NCBI GenBank assembly: GCA_046497075.1
Contig: JAWOGF010000050.1
Coordinates: 1-64,000, forward strand
Direction: 5' to 3'
DNA length: 64,000 bases
Origin: Saliniplasma sp046497075
Lineage (GTDB): Archaea; Thermoplasmatota; Thermoplasmata; Halarchaeoplasmatales; Halarchaeoplasmataceae
The stretch's first letter is position 1, and each line of letters starts with the position of its first letter. This document shows, one piece after another, positions 28,901 to 35,782 of the stretch. The position numbers and the translations under genes are program-made. The notes under the pieces were generated by a model that was not told the DNA's origin, made no database searches, and saw only the letters and a list, made by a program, of their open reading frames with translations.

Positions 28901-30001
28901 AAAGAAGAGCTCAGAGAAAAAGTGAAAGATCTGCAGGAAAAAGAAGCTAAAATCTCTGAAAGAGAAGAAATGGTGGAGGAAGAGTTAGAAAAAGTTGAAA
29001 GTGAAAGGGACGAACTATCCGAGATGTGGACTAAAATTGGAAGAAAGATGGAAGATGTCGAGGGCAGGGAAGAGAAACTAGAAAAGGAGCACTCGGACTT
29101 AGTGATAAAAAAAGATGAACTGAAAAGGAAAGAAAGAGATTTGGATGAAAGGGAGGGGGTTATCGAAGAGAAGGAAAAAGAGTTGTCTAAAAAAGAGGAG
29201 GGGCTAGAAAAAGAGATAGATGAAGTGGCTAGAGAGATGGAAAAGGCCCGATCCTGGAGTCAGACCGCCCTCGACAAAGAAGAGGAACTCAAATCATGGG
29301 AGTCTGATCTAGAAGATTGGGAAGAGAAACTAGGGGATAGAAGAGAAAAGCTCGAGGAGGAACGTGATGAAATCGAAGAACTGCTTGATGAACTGCCAAA
29401 TAGGGTAGAAGAGGTCGAAGAGAGGGAAGAAGAAGTAATAGAAAGGGAGAAAGAGTTGGATGAGGAAAAAGAAAAGTTAAAGGCCATTAAAACAGATTTA
29501 TCAGAAAGGGAAGAAGAACTTGAAGAAGAAAAAGAGCACGTTCAGGAGATCAAAGAAAGTGCATTGAACATGATGCAGTATGCAAAATCAAAGAAAGCTC
29601 GGGAAGATAAAAAACTGAGAGAAGATATCCAGCAGGAACGTGAGAAATTGGAAAGAGAGAGAAGAAAACTCGAAGAAGAATTGGCTCAGAAGGAAAAGAA
29701 TTTAAAGCAAAAGGATAAGAAGCTGGAAAAGAAGAAAGAAAGATTGATGGAAAAGGCTGAAGCCTTGGAAGAAAAGGAAAAGGAAGTTGAACAGAAACAG
29801 CAGAATATAAAAGATGAGAGAGATAAACTTTCTGAGATGTGGTCGGAGATTGAAGAGGAATCGATGAAGATGGAGGAATTCAAAGAGCGGGAAAGGGAGA
29901 TCGAAGAACGTGAGAAAAAGTTAGAGGAAAAAGAAAATCAGTTAGAAAAGAAGAAAGAAAGGATCGAAAAGATGAAAAAGCATCTAGATGATCTTCTGTG
30001 A
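25964..30001 (+). CDS. Very long coiled-coil protein
   Basis: 1345 residues, almost entirely Glu, Lys, Asp, Leu and Arg in heptad-like order, with recurring EEKEEELEE- or DEREKxLxE-type units and internal duplications (for example two copies of EQGLEDK near residue 283 and two ELQGWE units near residue 690-705). It has no Walker A motif, hinge or Cys pairs, so it is not an SMC/Rad50-type ATPase. If continuous, the coil would be roughly 190-200 nm long (0.1485 nm per residue). Start: GGAG eight bases before the ATG at 25964. It is co-directional with the Zn-ribbon coiled-coil gene 12 bp upstream and ends 1 bp before the convergent GGPP synthase gene. A cytoskeletal or scaffold role is inferred only. 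Confidence 0.85.
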   Translation: MGLREKAKKALEEEEKTSEELEKEEERVEDLEKDIKELEERRSELEDIVSGLEDEKEGLEEKKKEFENVKERIKESVERKQELEENIQKLESRYEELKSKREEFEELAEEYDEIQQKKESLEEEIDELQGTKDELSESKEEVEESKERLEGEIEELENRKDELIESEEELETVKEDVEELIQKRETLEEDIEELEKGKEELTTSKEELEEKSEKLDKRMKELEKEKERLEEDKGEIEELKKELEEKRKILEEEEKKFEERKEELDGKEKDLNEKEKRLQQKEQGLEDKEQGLEDKEQDIDERISELNEREEELKKLKKSIDGKKGALQRSKNKLEEQEEKLEERKKELEKKEKDLREELKKELLEEKKEELESLEASLEEKRDEEEQLEEKIQDYSERINEIEEREEELDEKEEELKQKDNELVERSSLLDDREQGIEEKEEKIDEAEEKLAELEDKDTKLEEWHGELEDKEETLDEKKTELTNLEKTLEDKEVKIEEKEEDLEAKEDRLSEKENELEDKSKELEERENKIDERLSKVEQREEEIEELKDSLASKEEELESREENLEEKEDELDRLEGDLEKRRQEVTDTEASLEQREEELIDWEEEIEAREEDVSEERTRLEEKDDELDQKEKELKKLENELEDREERLESLEDDLDEVQKELVDREENIRTKEKDLEEKEEELQNFEAELQGWEDNLKSKEEDLDTKESELQGWEEDLKEKEGGLDTREEAINEREVEQDELEDTLQERKEELGKKENHLIEWEAEVEEREKKLDELQKELEGKEENLDTIEDELDERTSKVEQQEKELEDREEKIDEREKTLNEKEDELDQKESEIEAERDELEEEKEGLLQLREELNKFDDTLDEKQKELEGERSEFEDKVEIKEEELRKERSSLEEKKELLAEKEEKLSDLEKDLSQREGRVSKKENTLDELKEELGEREREVKERENGLDLLQEELEDWRDELSNKEKELEKEKEELREKVKDLQEKEAKISEREEMVEEELEKVESERDELSEMWTKIGRKMEDVEGREEKLEKEHSDLVIKKDELKRKERDLDEREGVIEEKEKELSKKEEGLEKEIDEVAREMEKARSWSQTALDKEEELKSWESDLEDWEEKLGDRREKLEEERDEIEELLDELPNRVEEVEEREEEVIEREKELDEEKEKLKAIKTDLSEREEELEEEKEHVQEIKESALNMMQYAKSKKAREDKKLREDIQQEREKLERERRKLEEELAQKEKNLKQKDKKLEKKKERLMEKAEALEEKEKEVEQKQQNIKDERDKLSEMWSEIEEESMKMEEFKEREREIEEREKKLEEKENQLEKKKERIEKMKKHLDDLL

Positions 30002-30002
30002 C

Positions 30003-30986
30003 CTATTTCGCTCTTTCGATCATAAACTCTACCAGTGCCATCAAAATATCTTTATATTCACTTTCTGGTAAAAATTGTATTTCTTCTTTTGCACCGTTGG
30101 CGTATTCTTCTGCCAATCTGCTACAATATTCAATAGAATTATTTTTTTCTAACAGTTCGATAGCTTCTAACACAGCTTTCTGATCACTTTCACCATCTAA
30201 TATTTCGATCAAGCGACGTTTATCCTCATCCCCTAGATGTTCTAAAGCATGGATCACCATCAATGTCCTCTTCCCCGCCCTGATATCACTTCCAACCGGC
30301 TTTCCTAGATCTGTTTCCTCTCCCATAAGGTCCAGATAATCATCCTGGACCTGGAAGGCGATCCCCATCTTACGGGCATATTCGCCCATGCGTTCTATCT
30401 TCTCATCAGGAGCGCCGGCGACTATAGCACCAGACCTAGCAGCCGCCTGGAAGAGGTAACTGGTCTTTTTCTCGATCATCTCGATAAACTCTTCTTCTGT
30501 TATATCGAAGGTCTTTTCAAACCTCATATCCTCCTCTTGCCCCTCTGCCACTTTTAGGACCGCATGAGATATCTCAAATAGGACCCGTTTTATCTTTAAG
30601 GGCTCAACATCCATATTCGAGATCAATCGGAAAGATAGGGCAAAAAGGGCATCTCCCACATTTATAGCAGTCGACAGACCTTCTTTTTTATGCAGTGTTT
30701 CTCTACCTCGTCTAAGATCGTCATCATCCATTATATCGTCATGGACTAACGTAAAATTATGGATCAATTCTATGGAAAGTCCCGGGATCATACCATCCTC
30801 CTCATCACCACCTAAAGCACCACAAGAGACCATAGCCAGAAAAGGTCGAAGTTTTTTTCCACCAGCCTGAGGATACCATGCCATGTTTTTCCAGATTATA
30901 TGCTCCCTATCCTTGAATAGAGCATCGATCTCACCGTCTACGATCTTTCTCCTCTTTTCTATCTCAGATATTAGATCCGTCATCAT
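30003..30986 (-). CDS. Polyprenyl diphosphate synthase (GGPP/FPP synthase type)
   Basis: About 327 residues from the ATG at 30986; an upstream in-frame GTG at 30992 is possible. The first Asp-rich motif is DDIMDDDDLRRG (DDxxDxxxxRR form) and the second DDYLD near residue 215, both required for Mg2+-bound diphosphate. It elongates allylic diphosphates with IPP to make the C20 (or longer) chains of archaeal ether lipids. It is the last gene of a minus-strand isoprenoid group with Fni and isopentenyl phosphate kinase. Product length is not certain. Confidence 0.92.
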   Translation of the reverse strand: MMTDLISEIEKRRKIVDGEIDALFKDREHIIWKNMAWYPQAGGKKLRPFLAMVSCGALGGDEEDGMIPGLSIELIHNFTLVHDDIMDDDDLRRGRETLHKKEGLSTAINVGDALFALSFRLISNMDVEPLKIKRVLFEISHAVLKVAEGQEEDMRFEKTFDITEEEFIEMIEKKTSYLFQAAARSGAIVAGAPDEKIERMGEYARKMGIAFQVQDDYLDLMGEETDLGKPVGSDIRAGKRTLMVIHALEHLGDEDKRRLIEILDGESDQKAVLEAIELLEKNNSIEYCSRLAEEYANGAKEEIQFLPESEYKDILMALVEFMIERAK

Positions 30987-31046
30987 CTTCACATAAAGTG
31001 GTAATCATTCGAGATATATAAGAAAAACGCTTGATCTACCCTTGAT

Positions 31047-32093
31047 CTATACAGAACTTATCCAATCCCTCAGTTCCCCAGTGACTATCATCTTCCTATC
31101 CTTCAACTCTTCGATGTTTGAACAACCCTGCAGGAACATTGAGACCTTCAGTCCGTGTATCACGTGCTTTAGATATCTAACTACTTCATCCTTACCTTTT
31201 TTAACGTGAGGTAGGACTCCTCCGGCGATGCCTGTCAACTCTGCACCAAGGGAAAGGGCTTTCGATACTTGTACCCCATTTCTTATCCCTCCAGTAGAAA
31301 TTATTGGTATCTCCACCGCACTGCTGCATTCAAGGGTTGATACCGGTGTTGGTATCCCCCAATCCCAGAGTTCCTTAGCTAATGACTTTTTATGGCTATC
31401 TTCCTCTCTAAAGTACTCCACGGCGGAAAATGAGGTACCGCCCATACCGCCTACGTCTAAGGACTTAACTCCCGTATCACAAAGCTTTCGAGCAACATCG
31501 CTAGATAACCCTGCACCTGTTTCTTTAGCTATCGTCGGCACATGGTGAGATAATTCAGACAGAGCTTCCAGTAGCCCTTTTGCGTTTGTATCCCCCTCGG
31601 GCTGAACGACCTCTTGGAGATAATTAAAATGAACCGCAAGTAGATCACCATCGATCATCTCTAAAGCTTTTTTGGCGTGTTCGATCCCATAAGCTTCATC
31701 ATCATCCTGTTCTATGAGCTGAGGAGCCCCGAGGTTACCAAGAACTAAAGGGGGATAGTGATCCCTTATAACCTCATAGGACCTTCTCAATTTCTTATCT
31801 TCTAGAGCTGCCCTTTGGCTGCCAACACCGAAGGGGATACCTATTTCTTCAGCGGCTTCAGATAACCTAGCATTTATCTTTTCAGCACCGCCGTAGCCGC
31901 CAGTTATAGCTGATATCATTATAGGAGCTGATAATCCAGTACCCAAAAAATCTACGGTTGTATCTATCTCTTCAAAATCTATTTCTGGTGCAGAGTTATG
32001 GTAAAATTTGAGCATGCCCCAGTAATCTTTATCTATCTCAACGTCCTCCTTTAAACATATGTCCATATGGTCCTCTTTTCGGGTTTCTATCAT
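31047..32093 (-). CDS. fni: Isopentenyl-diphosphate delta-isomerase, type 2 (FMN)
   Basis: 348 residues. RKEDHMDICL is the family N-terminus, and the TIM-barrel FMN-binding parts are visible: ISAITGGYGGAEKIN, GVGSQRAALEDK, VKSLDVGGMGGTSFSAVEY and STGGIRNGVQVSKALSLGAE. It interconverts IPP and DMAPP using reduced FMN and Mg2+. Its ATG overlaps the stop of the upstream isopentenyl phosphate kinase by 4 bp (ATGA), showing co-translation. Confidence 0.96.
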   Translation of the reverse strand: MIETRKEDHMDICLKEDVEIDKDYWGMLKFYHNSAPEIDFEEIDTTVDFLGTGLSAPIMISAITGGYGGAEKINARLSEAAEEIGIPFGVGSQRAALEDKKLRRSYEVIRDHYPPLVLGNLGAPQLIEQDDDEAYGIEHAKKALEMIDGDLLAVHFNYLQEVVQPEGDTNAKGLLEALSELSHHVPTIAKETGAGLSSDVARKLCDTGVKSLDVGGMGGTSFSAVEYFREEDSHKKSLAKELWDWGIPTPVSTLECSSAVEIPIISTGGIRNGVQVSKALSLGAELTGIAGGVLPHVKKGKDEVVRYLKHVIHGLKVSMFLQGCSNIEELKDRKMIVTGELRDWISSV

Positions 32094-32842
32094 CTTTTAA
32101 CCTCTGTATAGATCGTCTCTTTTTTTAAGATCAAACGTTTCAAACGGCCTTCTTCCGTCCCATTTATAACAAATGTTGGGCAGTGCTCGGAAAGCTCCAA
32201 CATCTTTTCAACCTTTCCGTTCATCCCGCCTGTGACGTCTATGGAGCCATCTACGCCCGGGATGTCTTTTTCGGTTAAAGGATACATCTTTTCCGTGAAT
32301 GTCTTTACTAATTCTTTATCTTTATAGATCCCATCAACGTTGGTGACGAAGATCGCCCTATCTGCTCTTTCACCAAGAGCCAACATCAGATCATCCCCGG
32401 AACAGATCGTTACTCCTCTCTCATCATCCAAAGCAACATCACCGAAAGTGACGGGAACGTTACCTAAATCTAGATATCTATTAAAAACATCATTATCTAT
32501 ATCCAATAGATCTCCGTCATCGTATCTTGTTACGACCCCACCAGGTATAGAAATAGGCCACAGTTCTTTTTTGATCATCATCTCGATTATACGGTTGTTC
32601 AATACTCTCATATCATTTTGAACTCTAGAAGTCGCTTCGCATATACTTTTAGGATCCTCACTATTTAGGCCAAATTTCTCTGCGCCTGGGTGGCCAAAAC
32701 TACCACCACCATGTACGACAATTAATTCATCTGTAACAGAGGAGGCCATCTCTTGGATCAATCTTTGGGTTCTCCTGCGTTTAAAAGTATATGGTAAATT
32801 CTTATCTGAGATTACACTGCCGCCTAGTTTGATCAAAATCAA
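32090..32842 (-). CDS. Isopentenyl phosphate kinase
   Basis: 250 residues. The amino-acid kinase fold starts ILIKLGGSVISDK and has the glycine-rich HGGGSFGHP, whose last His is the catalytic residue specific to IPK. IPK converts isopentenyl phosphate to IPP in the archaeal mevalonate pathway. The start codon is TTG at 32842 (no ATG precedes the conserved LIKLGGS), with a purine-rich GGAAGGATAG just ahead. It sits 3 bp after a 53-residue ORF and overlaps fni. Confidence 0.95.
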   Translation of the reverse strand: MILIKLGGSVISDKNLPYTFKRRRTQRLIQEMASSVTDELIVVHGGGSFGHPGAEKFGLNSEDPKSICEATSRVQNDMRVLNNRIIEMMIKKELWPISIPGGVVTRYDDGDLLDIDNDVFNRYLDLGNVPVTFGDVALDDERGVTICSGDDLMLALGERADRAIFVTNVDGIYKDKELVKTFTEKMYPLTEKDIPGVDGSIDVTGGMNGKVEKMLELSEHCPTFVINGTEEGRLKRLILKKETIYTEVKR

Positions 32843-32845
32843 GGT

Positions 32846-33007
32846 CTATCCTTCCTTCTTCCTACTGCAGATCGCAAACTCATCACCATCAAAAAAAACT
32901 TCCCTATCGGGATTCTCCATCTGGATTTTTTCTATCATCTCTTCTATATCTGCGAGCGTGATAGATTCATCATGGCGGTCGATCTTTTTATGGATTTTCT
33001 TATCCAT
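32846..33007 (-). CDS. Small acidic ORF leading the isoprenoid operon
   Basis: 53 residues (MDKKIHKKIDRHDESITLAD ... SRKKEG), ATG at 33007 and TAG at 32846-32848. It has an N-terminal basic helix, then an amphipathic helix with IEEMIEKIQ, then a short beta-like DREVFFDGDEFAI. I do not recognise a family. It is taken as real because it has a clean start, fits the gap exactly and stops only 3 bp before the TTG start of the isopentenyl phosphate kinase, as in a co-translated operon. Confidence 0.6.
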   Translation of the reverse strand: MDKKIHKKIDRHDESITLADIEEMIEKIQMENPDREVFFDGDEFAICSRKKEG

Positions 33008-33110
33008 TCAGATTCCTCTAGCTTATTTATGTAGGAGATTTAACTACTTATATTTTTTTGGTAAAGAAAAAGAATAATTCGTATCGTTTAATGCAGTTTT
33101 TTATTCTCGT

Positions 33111-33130
33111 CATACGCATATATACGCATA
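33111..33130 (+). repeat. Tandem 10-bp direct repeat upstream of a TATA box
   Basis: Two copies of (C/T)ATACGCATA lie head to tail. One helical turn separates them, so a bound regulator would contact one face of the DNA. The pair is about 20 bp ahead of the strong TATA box at 33150-33158. A function as an activator or operator site is inferred. Confidence 0.45.
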
Positions 33131-33149
33131 TAATACATATTCGTTAATT

Positions 33150-33158
33150 TGACGATAA
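33150..33158 (+). promoter_or_regulatory. TATA box ahead of the small membrane protein gene
   Basis: TATATATAA is the strongest TATA match in this gap. The predicted start site near 33180 leaves a leader of about 45 nt before the ATG at 33225. A second weaker box (AATATAT near 33197) would give a nearly leaderless transcript. Confidence 0.45.
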
Positions 33159-33224
33159 GTATATATAATGTCATGACTGTTCTAATAATGTCGGACAAAT
33201 ATATGACAAAATTGGTGTTATAGT

Positions 33225-33362
33225 ATGACAGAAGGAGAAAGTATATGGGATGCAGTCGAGAAATACAAATATGCGGTTATGTATTACGTATATTTTGCAA
33301 CATGTTTAGTCGTTGCACTCTGGCTGGCTAAACCTATTGAGATCCTAGCCTCTCTAATCTAG
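33225..33362 (+). CDS. 45-residue single-span membrane protein
   Basis: ATG at 33225, TAG at 33360-33362. The sequence is a short charged head (MTEGESIWDAVEKYKY) followed by one hydrophobic span (AVMYYVYFATCLVVALWLA) and a short tail, KPIEILASLI. It is not a shadow of another gene over most of its length; its last 9 bp overlap the 3' end of the convergent galE-like gene. No family is recognised. A strong promoter-like region with a 10-bp direct repeat precedes it, which argues for real expression. Confidence 0.6.
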   Translation: MTEGESIWDAVEKYKYAVMYYVYFATCLVVALWLAKPIEILASLI

Positions 33363-34310
33363 AAGTGACCTTACGGTCAGGGCGATCGATTCTGCGCTTG
33401 TATATTCAGGATTCCAGCCTAATTCTTTCAATTTATCTGTAGATAGAAGCATCACTTTTACGTCACCCTTCCAGCCTCTACCCCCATCAACACCACCGGT
33501 CCAACTGTATTCAACATCATCTAGACCCATCTCTTCACAAACTATATCTGCGATTTCTTTCACGTTGATGTAATCTTCAGAACCGATGTTGAAGTATTCG
33601 ATTCTGTTTTCCATATTCCTCGTTCCGTATAACATACCACTTATACAGTCAGAGATGTAGAAATAAGATTTAGTGGTTCCTGGAGGGCTTCCCAATATCT
33701 CCAGATATCCTGGCTCCTCTTTCAATTTACGTACGAAATCATACGTCACCCCATGTGTGCTTCGTGGGCCGACAACGTTAGCGAATCTGAAACATACCGC
33801 CTGCATATCGAACGTATGACAATAAGCCGAGATCATGGCCTCGCAGGAAAGTTTTGAGGAGGCGTAAAGTGAGATGGGTTTCAATGGGCCCATATCTTCT
33901 GGGGTGGGTATCTCATCGGTTTCACCATAAACAGTCGAGGTCGAGGTAAAAACAATTTCATCAACATCGTGCTGCCTCATAGATTCTAGAATATTGTAGG
34001 TCGCAATAACGTTCTGTTCGAGATGTACATGTGTGTCATCGGCACCGGCTCTCACATCGGGATTAGCAGCTAGATGAAATACCATATCGCATCTTTTCAT
34101 CTCCTCGTCCAATCGGTTTTTATCTAAAACGTCAGCTATTACCAACTCGAAATTCTTATTTTCCTGAAGATGTGAAACCAATTCTTTACTACCTGATGAT
34201 AGATTATCATATCCTATGACTTGGTTTTCTTCAGCTAAAGCGTCACTCAGATGACTCCCGATAAAACCAGCCGCGCCTGTCAAGAGTATCTTCCTATCCT
34301 TCAATTTCAT
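33354..34310 (-). CDS. NAD-dependent sugar-nucleotide epimerase/dehydratase (GalE-like)
   Basis: 318 residues, extended SDR family. The NAD-binding motif is GAAGFIGSHL, and the catalytic triad motif is the Ser-Thr pair of FTSTSTVYGE with YASSK 26 residues later. The FRFANVVGPRS and GTTKSYFYISDCI parts are typical of UDP-glucose/UDP-GlcNAc 4-epimerases. It likely supplies galactose-type sugars for surface glycans. Its ATG overlaps the stop of the upstream transporter-like gene by 4 bp, so the two are co-translated. Confidence 0.93.
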   Translation of the reverse strand: MKLKDRKILLTGAAGFIGSHLSDALAEENQVIGYDNLSSGSKELVSHLQENKNFELVIADVLDKNRLDEEMKRCDMVFHLAANPDVRAGADDTHVHLEQNVIATYNILESMRQHDVDEIVFTSTSTVYGETDEIPTPEDMGPLKPISLYASSKLSCEAMISAYCHTFDMQAVCFRFANVVGPRSTHGVTYDFVRKLKEEPGYLEILGSPPGTTKSYFYISDCISGMLYGTRNMENRIEYFNIGSEDYINVKEIADIVCEEMGLDDVEYSWTGGVDGGRGWKGDVKVMLLSTDKLKELGWNPEYTSAESIALTVRSLLD

Positions 34311-35053
34311 CCTTTTTCACCTTCTTTTGAGACATTTCTTTTAGAATATTTCATGTGATTCTTAGAAACATAATAAATCAAGACAAAAATAATGGCAACT
34401 ATCACTATGGCGCCGATACCTTGGAAAACACTAGTTTGGAAAGCCTCGAGGATCGCGTCGCTCAAATATATCGAAACTACTGCGATGAATGTGCATCCTA
34501 TGAAAGACCCGATGATGATCGCCAACCATGTCTTAAATTTTTCTAAGCCTACCACTCTCCCAACAATAGATGCGCCTACACCCCCACTTCCCTGGAAAGG
34601 AAAGACAACGAAAAGAGCTACGCCTATAAACGCGACTTTTGATATCCATTTTTTCTCTTTCATCTTCTGAGCACCGAACTTCTCGAACTTCTTAATCCAT
34701 GTTCCGATGAGAGGTATCTTCTCAGCGATGTAAAAATTCCACAAAAGGAAGTAAGAGGTAACTATGTCTACAAAAGCTATAGACCCGGCAACCAGTACGA
34801 TCGTCGTTAAGGGTGTGAGGATACCTTTGGCATTTATTGCACCCACCGTGAGAGGGATAACACTCTCTTTTCCAGCTGGTGGAAAAAAATAACCAAACAT
34901 ACCTCCACTGTTGAGCCAAAATATACTTCTCTGTTGTATTATTAGATACAACAAAATGATGTATAACGATGCGATGATGAAAGGTAAAAAGAACATCACT
35001 ATCTTACCGGCTAGGGTGGTAAAGAATCCATCTAGGTCCTTATCTTCTTCCAT
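34307..35053 (-). CDS. Small multidrug-export-like membrane protein (COG2426 type)
   Basis: 248 residues from ATG at 35053 (a TTG three bases upstream also exists). About six membrane segments. The conserved middle (IPLIGTWIKKFEKFGAQKMKEKKWISKVAFIGVALFVVFPFQGSG) matches the family annotated as putative small multidrug export protein, for which transport has not been shown. It overlaps the epimerase gene, suggesting a link to cell-envelope functions. Confidence 0.75.
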   Translation of the reverse strand: MEEDKDLDGFFTTLAGKIVMFFLPFIIASLYIILLYLIIQQRSIFWLNSGGMFGYFFPPAGKESVIPLTVGAINAKGILTPLTTIVLVAGSIAFVDIVTSYFLLWNFYIAEKIPLIGTWIKKFEKFGAQKMKEKKWISKVAFIGVALFVVFPFQGSGGVGASIVGRVVGLEKFKTWLAIIIGSFIGCTFIAVVSIYLSDAILEAFQTSVFQGIGAIVIVAIIFVLIYYVSKNHMKYSKRNVSKEGEKG

Positions 35054-35093
35054 CAATAAAGGAGTAGACCTAGATATTTAAGAACTTTGGGTT

Positions 35094-35219
35094 TTAAGAC
35101 TTTGAACTTTCACCAAAAACTACCCTCTTTCCACAGAAAGGACAATCTTTCGATTCCGCTTCCGGATCTATCTGGAATTGTGTCCCGCATTTAGGACATA
35201 CCGCTACAAATTCAGTCAT
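35094..35219 (-). CDS. 41-residue zinc-ribbon protein
   Basis: ATG at 35219, TAA at 35094-35096. Two CxxC knuckles (CPKCG and CPFCG) are separated by 15 residues, the layout of a rubredoxin-like zinc ribbon. It is too small to carry more. It lies 40 bp upstream of the transporter-like gene on the same strand and downstream of the stress protein. Function unknown; such ribbons usually mediate protein or nucleic-acid contacts. Confidence 0.7.
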   Translation of the reverse strand: MTEFVAVCPKCGTQFQIDPEAESKDCPFCGKRVVFGESSKS

Positions 35220-35272
35220 ATAATTGATAAAATAAATCAATGATTAAAAGTTATCTCCGATTTTCTAACCAT

Positions 35273-35764
35273 TCAATCGAGAAGTGTTATATTCTCCCTA
35301 CCAATATTTTTGATCACCTTATCCGCGATACTAGAATCGATCAGTTTTTCCAATTTGCCTTTAATAGATTTGTGGATGATAACTTTCTTGATATTCATAC
35401 GCTCGAATTCTTCGGTTATCTCTTTAGATACATCTCCCCCAGTTCTCAGATAGACTCCATATGGGATATCGAACTCATCCATTATATCGATAAGATCGGA
35501 AGCGACCTCATCAGCATGCTGTTTTTTAGCCTGCTGGACTTCGGCATATATTTTTTCCTTTTTATCATGGCCTATATAAGCTTCCACTATCTCCGTTTCG
35601 GGTCTTTCTTTGATTATCTTAAGGATGGCAACTCTTTCTGGACATGATCTATTAATGATCTTTTTTATCTCCTCAAGCGATTCTTTAGAATATTTTTGCC
35701 CATAGCTAGCTATAAGAAGTGTTTCAGGTTTTTCCTTCTTTTCATCCTTCTTTTCGTCATCCAT
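35273..35764 (-). CDS. Universal stress protein-like
   Basis: 163 residues from the ATG at 35764, preceded by AGGTGG; a GTG at 35773 would add three residues. After a charged N-terminus, ETLLIASYGQKYSKESLEEI starts a UspA-like alpha/beta fold; the second half (ADEVASDLIDIMDEFDIPYGVYL followed by INIKKVIIHKS) fits the domain's end. The usual ATP-binding G-x2-G-x9-G-S/T motif is not clear, so it may be a non-nucleotide-binding variant. It lies 18 bp downstream of a DASS-family transporter gene, and USP domains often accompany transporters. Confidence 0.7.
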   Translation of the reverse strand: MDDEKKDEKKEKPETLLIASYGQKYSKESLEEIKKIINRSCPERVAILKIIKERPETEIVEAYIGHDKKEKIYAEVQQAKKQHADEVASDLIDIMDEFDIPYGVYLRTGGDVSKEITEEFERMNIKKVIIHKSIKGKLEKLIDSSIADKVIKNIGRENITLLD

Positions 35765-35782
35765 AATTACCACCTATTTATA

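Noticed and set aside
25183..29883. Many long Ser/Phe/Leu-rich minus-strand frames
   Set aside because: They are antisense reflections of Glu/Lys-rich coiled-coil codons (GAA/AAA read backwards as TTC/TTT) and have no separate start signals.
25964..30001. SMC/Rad50-type ATPase for the long coiled-coil protein
   Set aside because: No Walker A or B, signature motif or zinc hook is present in the chain.
35273..35647. Plus-strand frame (135 codons) opposite the stress-protein-like gene
   Set aside because: The minus-strand frame has the ribosome-binding site, a recognisable fold and operon position; the plus-strand frame is Phe/Ile/Ser-rich shadow.
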